From: Durusdinium trenchii
Lineage: Eukaryota > Sar > Dinophyceae > Suessiales > Symbiodiniaceae
Assembly: GCA_963970005.1 (NCBI GenBank)
Contig: CAXAMN010001447.1
Span: 239,640-303,639 of the forward strand
Direction: 5' to 3'
Length of the DNA: 64,000 nucleotides
Part shown: positions 33,688 through 44,812 of the stretch, one piece after another
How positions within the stretch are numbered: position 1 is the first letter of the stretch
Layout: each line of letters starts with the position of its first letter
Notes under the pieces: model-generated
What the model was told of the DNA's origin: nothing
What the model saw: the letters and a program-made list of their open reading frames with translations, nothing else
Databases searched by the model: none
Position numbers and translations under genes: made by a program

Positions 33688-35450
33688 ATGGACAAGCGAG
33701 GCCTTGGTCGAGTTGGGTCGTCGGGTTGAGGCAGAGGGGCGAGATAGAGATCCCGAGATCGAGCCTGACGTCCAGGGGTCACAACGACGGGGTGGTTTTG
33801 TTCGTCCCATCCAGTGAGTGGATGGAACTTAGGCACCCCTATCCTCCAAGCTCGGCACCCCGTCTTGTGACTCCTGGGTGAGAGTTCTTCATGGACTTCA
33901 AAGTTGGATGTGAAGTTTGGGACATGTGACACCTTTGGCATGGATGAAGTCCCCATATTTTCCCCCACCGTCTCCACCAAACCTCACCGCTCAGGGACCC
34001 ACTTGGACCGATCTGTAGCTGCTCAAGGGCCAACCGGGATGGTCGTTCGGTCCCTTTCGTTGGGGGGGTAAACGTCCTGGCGATGAGGACCAGGAGAGGA
34101 CCACAGCAGGAGGCTTTCCTGATGAACCTCCCAGTTAGACCGGAGACCCCTTTTTGCCCTCACACGGCAAGGAGTCTGGACAGCCATGACTCCTAGTGGT
34201 ATGACTGCTGGGTGGAACTCCAATGAGTCAAAACGGACGTTCCAGGACGTTCATCATAGGCACCCATTGTAGGACTTGATTCATGGCCAAAGGGGGTTCC
34301 AAAACGGTTTGTGCCTCAACACGAATCCTTGGATGGAGGCACAACCCTTTGCTCCATGTGCCTCCCTTGGATGGAGGTCCATGTCGCTTCCCCGAAATCC
34401 TTTGCTCCATGTGGAGCTCCAGAGTACCCGAAACGACGGTGGACCGGAAGCATCGGTTGCTTCCACCTCTGTTGGGATGGCACGAGGACTCCCCGCTTCT
34501 TCGGTCTCGGTCTGAACCCATGTTCGACGAAGCGAGAACGGGCGATGTTCTCCGACCGAGGTCGGGGGGGTCAGTGAGGTCCACCTCCTTTTCAACCCAG
34601 GAAAAACAGGACCGGACCTCCAATAGCTTTCAGAAACAGGTCGTACTTCAAAGGCATGTGTCCTTTCTGGAAGCCTGAACCTGAAACCAATACCTGGATC
34701 TTCCAACGACATGCTGAAGTTCTGCTTTTGAGCTGTTCTTTATATCTACAAAGATAAAAGGCAATAATACTTGTCACAGTTGGACAATCCAGGTATGAAA
34801 CCAATACTACAATGTATTTCTGAAAAAGAACATCTGAAAACGAGGCTTTTGAAATACTTGGAGGATCCTAACGACCCTGCATGTCACTGGAGCAGCCCTG
34901 CAGCCCTCATCTGCCCTGCCCTGATTTGTCCATGACACTGGTCTTCAAAGGTGGTATTCACTACGATTCGCGCCAGCTTGTACCTGACAGGATCAAATTA
35001 GACCACCCGAAGAAGGATTCCCGGAAACCAGGCTTTAAAGTGAGTCTGAATCCCACAAAGTACCGTTGTTTCACTTACAGAAAAACAGTGATCTTTCCAG
35101 TACTTTTTGACGAGCCGGACTAGTCACCAGGTCTCATCGATGTCTGGTTCTACGGCGTGCTCGGAGCGCAGATTGCGTCGTGCCAAGCTTGGACCATCCT
35201 GTCTGCCTGGAACAAATGGATGTTCCAATATGGTGCCAGCTTGAGATGCGTTGGATAGCGAGTGGTTGGGACTGTGGACACATCCATGAATTTCTGGGAC
35301 TGGGTTGGTATTTGGGTCCCCAAGCTACATGAAGTGCCAGGACTCACGCCAAAGGGAGGTTCCCGATCTGAAGAAGGCGTCGATTCCCGTCGATGTCAGG
35401 GAGCACGTGGAAACGACGAGGGTCTGGTGGGTTGAAGTTCAGGGGTCGGA
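33688..35450. other. stretch without supported genes
   Basis: Non-coding apart from a repeated phrase at 34327-34418 (ggatggaggcacaacccttt / ggatggaggtcc and two copies of tttgctccatgtg). The family-2 element at 34691 lies here. Confidence 0.4.
34691..34795. mobile_element. inverted-repeat element, family 2, copy c
   Basis: tacctggatcttccaac (34691-34707) and gttggacaatccaggta (34779-34795): a 17-bp terminal inverted repeat with one mismatch. No shared right flank with copies a and b. Confidence 0.75.
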
Positions 35451-35495
35451 CTAGCACGTAGCACGGACACCCTTCGTTGAGGTGCCCAATCCCGG

Positions 35496-35505
35496 NNNNN
35501 NNNNN
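35496..35505. other. assembly gap (10 N)
   Basis: Ten Ns; cuts the frame at 35506-35801. Confidence 1.
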
Positions 35506-35801
35506 CGATGGTTCAGAAAGGCTTGGATGATGGCTTGGTCCTTTCGAGAGCCGTAGAGCACGGCTTTGGCCATCATCCGAAGTTGTTCGACGACGGCATC
35601 TGCTTCGCTCACGGTGTGAGGCCAGAAAGGGCGGAACTGAAGGTCATCACTCAATGCAGGCTTGAGAAATGCCATCATGTCGTTCATGGATTGCACCGTG
35701 AACAATAGTTCTGCTTGCAAGGCTTCCTTTGGCTCTTGCAAAGATCCAACCCAGTCGCCCACATAGGTGACGAATGTGCTGAAGGACTCAAACATTACCA
35801 T
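35506..35801 (-). CDS. unknown protein, partial at a gap
   Basis: ATG codons at 35801 and 35795 start a frame of about 98 residues before the gap: MFESFSTFVTYVGDWVGSLQ, then ELLFTVQSMNDMMAFLKPAL, and VVEQLRMMAKAVLYGSRKDQ. It is helical, with regularly spaced hydrophobics, and has no signal peptide. After the gap the frame runs only to 35451 and looks non-coding, so the gap may hide a donor site or a frame change. Its usage of T/A third positions is unlike the small GC-rich exons. Family not recognised; a multicopy dinoflagellate protein is possible. Confidence 0.55.
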
Positions 35802-35803
35802 CA

Positions 35804-35844
35804 ATTTGTCTCTTCGTTAATGTTTGACTCACGAAGAGACAAAT
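35804..35844. repeat. perfect 14-bp hairpin just upstream of the start codon
   Basis: ATTTGTCTCTTCGT (35804-35817) and its exact complement (35831-35844) around a 13-base loop. It begins three bases upstream of the ATG at 35801. Confidence 0.8.
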
Positions 35845-37575
35845 CGATGGTGACAGGTGTTCTGTCACCACGCGACGCCACACACCTGCTTGAGCTTCTG
35901 AGCTGCACAACGCTGCGAGCTTCTGAGGTGCCGAAACCTCTTCGTTCGATGTGACAGTTCATGATGCTGAAACCTCTTTCAACGGGCGTGTTTTTTTTTC
36001 GGGCACGGGAAGCCGGGTCACGACCGCCACAAAACCACACGACCCGCGGTTCAATTCACGACCACGGACCACGGGAAAGAGCCCCACGGTGAGCCAACGC
36101 CACGGAAACACCACGCGCCTCCATTGGGTATTGGGATTGATCCGACCTGTCGGCCAGGCCGCGCCCAGGCGTCCCGGTGGCGATCTCGAGGGATGCCAAA
36201 AGACTTGGTTCTGATCCCCTAAGAACCAGGGGCCCGAACCAAACCATGAAAAACAAAGGTTTTCACCTACAAAAACCATGTCTTTTTTCTAGGGAAAACT
36301 AGGTGTTTGATGGTTGCTGGGGCCCCTGGAACATCAAGAACCCTTGCACCGTCTCCACAGAACCACGCCACCTCACAAGCCCCAAAACCCCACGTTTTTT
36401 CAGGCGTCCAAGTTTGAGCCTCTCCACCGGGTACGACAAAGTGTGTGCCATGTTCGGGAGCTCTTCCCCTTCAACCGGGTCCCGACCGACGGCGAACGGC
36501 TCGGCCGAACGACCCCGAGACCGTCGCGGACGACGGGTCGGGTCCTCCGTCGCGAACGGGGCGAAGGGAACGGGACGACGGGGGACGGAGGACGTCCGAT
36601 GCCAGCATGAGGTGCAGGGGTGACCAGGTGAGAGGTGACGCACATGGCGGTGTTTTCTGACTTTTACCTTTTCTTGGGTGTGGAAGGACTGGTTGAAGAG
36701 AGCTTGGGGGAAGCAAAAGCCGCTCAGGCCACAGCCCAAGCAGTCATGCAGGGGCTCCACATCGCAGTTGACTCGCCAAATGTCTCATCCAAGCGGCAAA
36801 AACGACCTCTTTGAAGACTAACATGGACCATACATGGACCATACATGGATCCTGAAACCGCTGGTTGGTGGGAGGAAGGCCATCTTCCAGGTGTGGCCAG
36901 GACGCTTCATGTGAGTTCCAGGAGTCATCGGTATTTCGCACTGGGCCCCAACCCACAGGCTACCGGCTCGACCGACGGCTGCTTGAAGGTCAGGAAAACC
37001 CAACCCCCAACCCGTCATCGACCCCGTCGACGGCCCAACGGCACCTGTGTCACTCTCAGTATGGAGAGCTACCAGTCGACTGCCATCCAGATCATACTGG
37101 AGACCTCACAGGAGACAGGCGAAAAGGCTTCTTTCGATCCCTGGAGAAAAGCCGAAGCTGGATTTCGCTGCATTTTTTGGAAAAGGACAGGTGATCCAAA
37201 CTGCCCCACCATCCATTTGATGGTTAAACATACGCTCTGGACCGACTATGCCTTTTAAAAAGCACTTCATGTTCAGTCGGGGGCAGCAAAACCGCCATGG
37301 AAGAAGAGGTGCCTATTATTTCACTCCCCCCGTTTCCCTCTTGAACAAACCGTTTCCACCTCTTAGGTCCACTTCCCCCCCCCAACAAAAACACGCCAAG
37401 CGCGCATGGCGAGCCACTTCCCCTCCGACGGCGATGGAGGCGACCGACGGCCATGGTGCCTCGCCGCTGTCGACAGCGGCGAGGGACCGCGGCGGCGGCG
37501 CATCCGTCGGCGCGAGACGTCTGAAGAGTGCCCGGACCATAGAGAATACCGTTCAGTGGCATTTGGAATTGATAC
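35845..37575. other. stretch without supported genes
   Basis: Holds the family-6 element (36224-36335) and a GC-rich island at 36470-36610, open on both strands (minus: LHLMLASDVLRPPSSRSLRP). The island could be an exon; no splice sites were fixed. Confidence 0.4.
36224..36335 (+). mobile_element. inverted-repeat element, family 6
   Basis: Ends accaggggcccgaaccaaac and gctggggcccctgg. Interior has aacaaaggttttcacctaca. Reverse-oriented relative at 52570-52752. Confidence 0.65.
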
Positions 37576-37650
37576 CTGCAGACCGGCGGCGGTCGGGTCA
37601 CTGCTGCGGTCGGCCCGGTGGCAAGCCACATCTGGGACATCGTAGAGATG
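37576..37650 (-). CDS. candidate internal exon, unknown protein
   Basis: Acceptor tttcgggccaag, donor CTGCAG|GTATCA, exactly 25 codons, reading HLYDVPDVACHRADRSSDPT then AAGLQ. A good donor and phase 0 at both ends support it. Confidence 0.45.
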
Positions 37651-38029
37651 CTTGGCCCGAAACAGAAGGCCTTTTGAGGAGGAAGCGCCAGAAAATACAT
37701 GTGGAACATGCACCCAAACATACAACCACCAGTGCTTTTTTTTGAATGGAAACACACGTCTCACACACACACACAAACACCAAACACATGGATCCTCCGA
37801 CAAAAACAACAACCGTGGTCAACAGGTCCATACGGGGTGGCTACCTTGTTGTCTGCTCGTTGCCATCTCTTTCATCTCCGACCACGATTTCGAGCGACAG
37901 CGATGTGGTCATGGCATGGTATGGTCCCGTAGAAAAGTGGAACGGACTATACCAAACTGAACGGATTGAGAGCAAACTTTGAAGAAACGGATTGAGTGCA
38001 TCTAGCAGATTGAGAGCAGATTCGGACAC

Positions 38030-38100
38030 GTTACCCCAAGTTTGGTGGTTTAGATGGACCCCCCTGCCAGAAGACATTTTGGGGTGCCAGTGCCATCTAA
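38030..38100 (+). mobile_element. partial family-3 element
   Basis: cgttaccccaagtttggtgg ... ggggtgccagtgccatcta matches the interior and right end of the elements at 39389 and 56391; the left terminus is missing. Confidence 0.5.
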
Positions 38101-38383
38101 TGTTGACCTCTGATTAACAAGCGCGAGTTGCAAATCTTAAACTTTTTGTTTATACCCTATAAATAAAGTTAATCCCAGGTTCCAAGAAAGAATGTAAATT
38201 AGAAATGAAATGACCCCTTATAAAAATGAATCTTCAAATAAAAGGGAATTCTCTGAAACCATTGTCCTTTTAGCGCCAGAAGCATGAATGAATATGAATC
38301 AACACCCCGGAAGATCTACATCAGTGGTTTCTTCTTTTCTTTGCCAAGCTATAGCCTTTGGTCATTTCATGTACTTCGCCAAC

Positions 38384-38475
38384 CTCCAAGACCGGACCGG
38401 ATTGCCAGTGACAAAGGCACAAGGCGTCGCCGGTGACGACGTCCACGGCATGCAAGTAGTATCGCTCGGGCCTCG
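38384..38475 (-). CDS. candidate internal exon, possibly beta-propeller-like
   Basis: Acceptor ttcgtgaacag, donor TTGGAG|GTTGGC, 92 bp. The peptide is RPERYYLHAVDVVTGDALCL then CHWQSGPVLE. The YLHAVDVVTGDAL segment resembles the strand-turn of PQQ/quinoprotein-type propeller repeats (Y-A-x-D-x-x-T-G-x). One repeat is not enough to assign the fold. Third positions are nearly all G or C. Confidence 0.55.
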
Positions 38476-38882
38476 CTGTTCACGAATCCATGGGGATTTG
38501 GGGGGGGATGATGGATACAGGAAGGAGAATTGGAAGATCTTGGAGTCTAGGAGATGGTTCCCAAATACACCCAGTATATTCCAGTATACATGTATACACC
38601 CAGTATACATCTGATAAAAGGAAGAAGCATGACATCCTTCTTGCCCAGATCAGCAAGGCATCCTGCTGTTGATCCATGTTCCCATGGCAGCGGCACGGGG
38701 TGATGACCACAGGTCCCCTTCGCCCAGGAAGGCGATGACCAAGGCTCCGTAGGATCGGAAAGATGAGAAGCACATGCGAACGACGCAGGAACCGTGTCCC
38801 CACAAACGTTTTGGACTCCAAAATGTGCAGGAACCGAGGTTGGTGACCTAGTAGAAACTTCTAAAACATCCCTCTCTAAGGA

Positions 38883-38975
38883 TCTGCACCCTCAAAAACA
38901 AGGGTTTTGAGGGTACAAACCCTTGTCATAGAGGGTTCGACCCCTTCTAAGGAAGGTCCAAGGATACTCAGGGCT
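38883..38975 (+). mobile_element. inverted-repeat element, family 5
   Basis: ctgcaccctcaaaaacaagg, tttgagggtacaaacccttg, then aaggatactcaggg; resembles 23625-23700. Confidence 0.5.
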
Positions 38976-39142
38976 ACTAAACTCCAGAGTCCCAAAGCCA
39001 AAACCATGTTCAAGTGCCAACGCTGAACTTGGTGTTTGGGCTTTTCCCCACATGCCCGGCCCGGACAGGGCGGCCCCGGGCACCCAGGCTGCAAACCATC
39101 GGGCACGACTCCTCCGATGATGTTGCTCTCTCGGATGGCCAC

Positions 39143-39227
39143 CTGGTCGACCATCGCATCCATGCGGAGTCGATGCGTTTTCAGGGCGAAGGCCGCGAAA
39201 GCCGAAAGCCATGGCACCCCGCGAAGA
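39143..39227 (-). CDS. candidate internal exon with hydrophobic segment
   Basis: Acceptor ttgttccatag, donor GACCAG|GTGGCC: one base plus 28 codons. It reads LRGVPWLSAFAAFALKTHRL then RMDAMVDQ. The first 14 residues are hydrophobic and could be part of a membrane or signal-anchor segment. The frame remains open past the donor (VAIRESNIIGG), so the exon may be longer. Confidence 0.5.
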
Positions 39228-39388
39228 CTATGGAACAAGTTCATCCTAGTCCGATGATTGTCCTGAAGCAATTCTGGGGAACCAACAACTTTTGGCACGG
39301 AGCACGCAGCACCTATGATTGTCCTGTCGGCGGACAGGAAGCACATGGGATGCACCCTGGCCCAGTTGGCCTGAAATCGCCTTCGAAG

Positions 39389-39494
39389 TACAGTGGTTTC
39401 AGAGTAGATGGCACAACCCCCAAGATGTGTTTTATATGGGGGTCCATCTAAACCACCTTTTGGGGATTGCGCCATCTACTCTGAAATAACTGTG
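39389..39494. mobile_element. inverted-repeat element, family 3
   Basis: tacagtggtttcagagtaga at the left and gccatctactctgaaataac at the right form a terminal inverted repeat; CCCCCAAG and TTTTGGGG form an inner one. Confidence 0.75.
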
Positions 39495-39965
39495 GATGAT
39501 CAACACTCCGGCGCCACCCCGAGAGAACCTTTTTTTCCAACCGCCGCGTGTGGGCACCGTTCTAAACCAGAATCCGTCTTGCGAGGAATGTGATGTTTTT
39601 CTGGAGCTTCAAACGAGGACCGACCGAAGCAATCTGGAAACACACATGGGTCGGTCCTAGAAACATCAGTCTTAAAAGGGGGTGTGATCCATGGAGCTTC
39701 GGGGTGCCCTTGTCACATCCACATCCACTCACTTGGCAACTAAAGACCACATCCACTCTTGTGACTCCTGGAAACACTTCATCATGCTTCATCATGGTTC
39801 CCCTGAAATCCACATGACTCCTGACCCCATCCGGGCGGTCCGGGCCCCTCCCACCGGTCTCGACCGGTCCGGGCGCCCGCGCGATCGAATACCAAATGTA
39901 ACGCCAGGGGTCGTAGGCCCCCTGTGGAGGTCGAAAGGCTCAAGTTGGGAGTGAATTCCTATGCC

Positions 39966-40061
39966 CAGATGCTCCATGGGACTGCCACATATGCCGATCA
40001 GGCCAGGGGTGGTTTGAGGGGTCAATGTAGGCATATATGGCAGTCCCATGGAGTGTCTGGG
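39966..40061. mobile_element. MITE-like element, family 1, copy c
   Basis: gctccatgggactgccacat at the left and its near-complement ending catggagtgtctggg at the right. Confidence 0.75.
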
Positions 40062-40760
40062 ATGTGGGTGTATATTTTGGTAGAGGGACCCCGAAGCAAT
40101 GGGTCTTGGTCAAATCTCTTCTTCCAAGAGCTCTTTGGGAGGTCTCCTTAATTTATATAATACTAATACACACCCATAATTCGTTCTATTTCCATTCAAT
40201 GGCCCAAACATATCACCGCCCATGTAGCAGTTCCTGAACATGATTCTTTGAGGCTTTACAGGTTCAGGCTATAACTAAACCACATTCTATGATTCCACTG
40301 GAAGCGATTCGAACATTCTAATGACTCACTCACATTCTTACTGTAATAAACCTCTCGGAACTTGCAGTGGCTAAACCGCTGAACTTCTCGAAGACACACC
40401 GAGCTTCCTCGCTGCCGAACTCACTCACGACCCCTGCAGGGCAGTTTAGGGCAGTAGTAAGGTCTTGAGCTGAAGGACATGAAACTTTTGTTTATATAGT
40501 GGATTGCTGCAGAATTCAACACATGCTGTATACAGTACAGTAATGCATACTGATCATATTGATGCTGCTACTGTAAACCAAGAGCACCTGAATACAGAGG
40601 GCGGCTTCCATGTGGCTGGGCTCAAAGAGAAGCAAGCCTCCTCCTACTTTCGTCGACGCTCAGAAGCCACTTACGCCACGTTTGCCTGTCGCCTCCCAAA
40701 GGACTTGCTCCCGCTCCGCCGCTCCGAGAGACGTCGACTCGGGACGTCGACTCGGGACGC

Positions 40761-40836
40761 CTGCCCGGTGAGAGACGTGAAGTCGTACTCTCGAAAGACG
40801 CCCCAGTAGTCGGGGAAGCCGCCGCAAATGGCGTTC
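40761..40836 (-). CDS. candidate internal exon with GC donor
   Basis: Acceptor gagcagccgccag, one base plus 25 codons reading NAICGGFPDYWGVFREYDFT then SLTGQ, and GC donor CAG|GCGTCC. Aromatic-rich and clearly protein-like; the frame is also open upstream (CGPGSRTARAAAR). Family unknown. Confidence 0.55.
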
Positions 40837-41570
40837 CTGGCGGCTGCTCGTGCGGTGCGCGAGCCGGGGCCGCACGTGGCAACAAGAGGATGGTTTTTGT
40901 TCATCTCCTTTTGGGGGGAGAAGACAAATATGCAGGCTTTTCACACACGAAGAAAGTGTTGGTCCTCAAATCGACACAAACACACACAGGCACACAGGTA
41001 TATATAGGTAAGAGTCAGCTGTCATGAGCCCTGACACCAGATTCAACGCATCAAAGTGACACTTGAGGCCTTCATGGGGGAAACTTTGGACCAAAGCACT
41101 CCCAATTCGGTCATGAGAGTGGTAGACCTAAACATGGTCCTGTTCTACTGACGGGAAAAGATGCCAGAAAGACCCCTGAAGTCAACCCACCATCAATGGG
41201 AGGGCATTTATATCATGATACCACAAAAGTCCAGTTTGACTCTGTTTGGACCGACTGAAGTCGTCCGGAATGCTCCCAATAGCTACGGTCCCTCCAAAAT
41301 CATGACCATTCCTTTGATCGTCCACTCCCAGGGAATACAGGACCCAGATGCTTTGGGTATATCGATTCAGTCTATACAGTCTGACTGCAGTCCTGCAGGA
41401 CCCAGACTCGTAGTCCTGGTGTTATGCCCAAACCGTTCACCGATGCCATGTCCCGAACGTCCCAGGTGGTCAGTGAGGGATCCGGAGAAGAGAACTGTGG
41501 TCTCACTTGGGCAATAGACTCCGCTGTTTTGGTGAGGTCGCCATTCCAAACCTGTCCAGGACAATGAGTA

Positions 41571-41590
41571 TACATATATATATATATATA
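41571..41590. repeat. (TA)n microsatellite
   Basis: Short TA run. Confidence 0.9.
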
Positions 41591-41779
41591 AATTCATCTA
41601 TTATATATTGGAAACTATACCCATCCACACCGGGCATCACTGCTCCAAATTCAGCACTCCCCCCCCCGCACTCGAGTCACGCACGCCGGCCACGCCCGCG
41701 GTGGATCAGCGGTGCACTCGGTGCACCAGCACCTGTCCACCTCGCTCCGCTCGCCGTCCGCTCGCCCGGTCTCCGGCGC

Positions 41780-41821
41780 CTATAGTACTTGCAGTAGTAG
41801 GTGCAAAAGGACTGCGGCACC
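41780..41821 (-). CDS. candidate 42-bp internal exon with GC donor
   Basis: Acceptor gcgcgcccag, frame VPQSFCTYYCKYYR, GC donor TATAG|GCGCCG. Confidence 0.4.
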   Translation of the reverse strand, partial: GAAVLLHLLLQVL

Positions 41822-43091
41822 CTGGGCGCGTGCACTTTCGACCGTCGTGACGGGCCACGAAGTGCGACGCTTCGTGCCCCCGAACGGCGGTCGCTTGGTC
41901 GTTCACGGTGCCCCCGTGGAGCGCAGTCGACCTGAGGGACTTGGGAGGACCAAGCGGGGACGGCGGCCTGTTCCGGCGATCGACCCGCATGGCTGAGGTG
42001 TTTAGGTCTTGAGCATGCGAGAATCGACGGTGCGTACGCAAAGCGTGTAGGTGCGTGTCCAGCAGATCGAAGATAGTGTAGGGTACATACACCTAAGGAC
42101 CTAATTAGGACACCATTGGGTCCAGAATGGACATTTTGGAGGGGATATGAGGATAAAAACCAGGAGTCCTTGGTTGATCCATCTACTTGAAAAAGCATGG
42201 ACTGACTACCTGGTAGGTCAACCAACGAGGCTTTTGAAGACTCGCTCTTGCACAACAAAACCCCTGGCGCTGTGGGACCAGGGTTTTGAAGCTCCAGGTT
42301 TTGACCCACACCCATGATGACCATGATTGACCATGCCTTCTGCCGGCTTTTGGTTTGCGGACCCACCAAGTGTCGATGTCAAGCCCGATGTCGCGATGTG
42401 CACCCTTAACAGCTCGGAGATGAAACGATATGCACCAATATTTGTGGCACCACACTGCGATAGAATGTCATTCTCCCCCACCATAGACGTCATCTCCACG
42501 CTGAGAGATACTTGAAACTTATTTGCCTGAACATTTCGGAGCTCCTCTCCCCCCAACCTCCTCCGTGCTGGGTTTCCCTGCTCGCGGAAGAGAGTCATGT
42601 CGTTGAGCACACAGCCACAACGGTCCTGGTGGCGTCCGAGGACCACATGCTGCTGCGAAATCCGCCTTTTCTGCGCCAAAAACAGGGCGAACGATGTGGG
42701 GGGGGCGGGGTTTGGGAGTTCTAACTGCCTTCGGATGTAGATGGAGCCCTAGGGACTTTGCTTGATGCCAAACTTTCCTCTCCCAAAGCATTTGTGGCCA
42801 GCCAGGTCGGATGGCTTATTCATCATTTGCTTCTTAGGAGGAAAGGGCTTGGTTTTTGCTGGCATGGGTCTCAGAAGAATCCCGCAGGGAAATACATGCA
42901 CTTTCAGAAGCAAGACCCTCTGCGCTAAAAGTTCAAGCAAAGATGGAATACACAGGTTTCACGATTTCACAAGTAAGAATCATTGAATGGCCTATATTTT
43001 GAGGCATCACACCTGCTCACATGCTGCCCGCTCGCTGCTATCTCCCTGCCCGCCGTGCGCGCTGCCCGTCCCTACCCGTCTGCGCTCCCGC

Positions 43092-43151
43092 CTGGTGCAC
43101 GGCAACGATGATGTCCCCTCCAGTGACATTGCTAAACTTGATCTTGCAGGC
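43092..43151 (-). CDS. candidate internal exon with GC donor
   Basis: Acceptor cagatgtttcag preceded by pyrimidines, exactly 20 codons ACKIKFSNVTGGDIIVAVHQ, then CACCAG and GC donor GCGGGA. Both boundaries and composition are convincing. Family unknown. Confidence 0.6.
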
Positions 43152-43386
43152 CTGAAACATCTGCGCTGCTAGGAGCGATCGGACGCTACTAGGGTTTCCT
43201 GGCCTTACTACTATAGGAACAAGAAGCTACTAGTAACAAGGGCATCGCTACTAGTACCGCGCTGCGCGCTTCGCACCGCTCGCGCTTTGAGGCGTCGATC
43301 GGAAGCTGGAAGGGCCGGGAAGCCCAACAGACCTCCCAAAAAAGGGTGATCAGGACCGAAGGGTGCATATATAGTTCATTCCCAAA

Positions 43387-43480
43387 CACGACACATGGGA
43401 CTGCCATATATGCCGCCCCACTGCCCCCCCAAACCACCCCTATGTAGGCATATATATATGGCATACATGGAGCGTCTGGG
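43387..43480. mobile_element. MITE-like element, family 1, copy d
   Basis: cgacacatgggactgccata at the left and tggcatacatggagcgtctg at the right; a TATATATA expansion lies beside the right repeat. Confidence 0.75.
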
Positions 43481-44390
43481 ATGGGAGGTTCAGGGGTGTC
43501 CAAAAACGTTGGACAGTCCGCCTGGTAGAGAGAGTGTCCATGAAACACCTCACCTTGCTGCGTGTTGCTTCAAGACCACCTCAAACCTCAGCCTTGGCGA
43601 CCCCAAAAACACACCGCACACACGTGTGCCCTGGAGTTTCTTTCGCAAGAGTTCAAAAAATGAAGATAAACAAGTGGTCCGGCATTGGCTTTCGATCGGG
43701 GGGTGCGGTGGGCTACCTCGTGGCCCAGGTGGGCTGGGTGGGGGCCCTCGGACGCCCTCGGACCGTCGCTTCTCTCTGAACATCGGTCACCAGCCGGAGG
43801 AAGCCAGGTTCCAAGCGGCGTCTGGGAGTTTGGAAGCATGAGCCGAACAGCCGAACCAGTTGGAGTCTTGTTTCTAGGCGAAGAGAGAAGGATGGTTGGG
43901 GTTTTCCTCCATGTTTCTACCATTCTTCCAGCCAAAACCACTCCAGGATCCAGGATTCAGGCCATTGGTCTGATACCTCCCGGTCAGGACATCTGCTGTT
44001 GGAGCCGCAGACATGCCCAGCTTCGATTCCCAGCGCCTGCATGCACTCATTGGGGTCATAAGCGACAGCGTCGCTGGTATCCTCGGACCGTCAAAGCTAC
44101 GCGCCACCGGCCCGACCAGGAGACCAGCAGGGGACCAGCAGGGGACCGGTGGGATGGTGGAATCAAAACATAAACTTGTTTGATTTCACTCACTTCGACT
44201 GAATGATAATATCATTTGAACGCCTTTTTTTGGGTTGATTGCGAGACCTGCGGGACTGGGACATTCGCTCGTCTATGCACGCTTATGGCATTCGCTCGAT
44301 GCACGCGCCGTTCCTTCAACCTGTTCACCACCTCTCTATCATCGCGTTCCTCTTGACACTTACCCAGACGCGACCCTGCACCCTCGTATG

Positions 44391-44462
44391 GATGGGTCTG
44401 GGGTCTCAAGACCCTATGGTTTTGAGGGACCAGTCGGGCTGTGAACGGAGCGTCTGGGTTGT
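44391..44462 (+). mobile_element. inverted-repeat element, family 4
   Basis: ggtctggggtctcaagaccc, gttttgagggaccagtcggg and ggagcgtctgggtt match 17697 and 53571. Confidence 0.65.
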
Positions 44463-44812
44463 TTAGATTTTGAGGTGCCCTGATGAACACGACCAGCTTA
44501 ATGAACTGGTCTTCTGTGCTCCATGATCTCCCAAGCACAATCCATACCAAAACCGCAAAAGCGCACGTTCTTTTCACATCTGCAAGAGGTCGATCACGGC
44601 ACGCAATCTGTTCGCCTGGGCACGTCGTGGTCTGGCAGCTCGGTAGCTGGTGTTCGGTATCAACTGAACTAGTCAGCAGGGCTCAGCAATATTTCAGGTT
44701 CAAATGATAAATGGTGTCATCTAGTCAAACAAGCAAAACAATATGCGGATGACCACCAGTGGGGTTCAAACTAACAAACTAAAAGCCCAAGACATGTGAA
44801 GGACCACATGGA

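Larger units (their letters stand above)
43152..44812. other. stretch without supported genes
   Basis: Contains family-1 (43387-43480) and family-4 (44391-44462) elements; several short open frames on both strands, none convincing. Confidence 0.4.

Noticed and set aside
41677-42369. 230-codon minus-strand open frame
   Set aside because: Only a 42-bp stretch has splice-bounded coding character; the rest reads as translated non-coding DNA.
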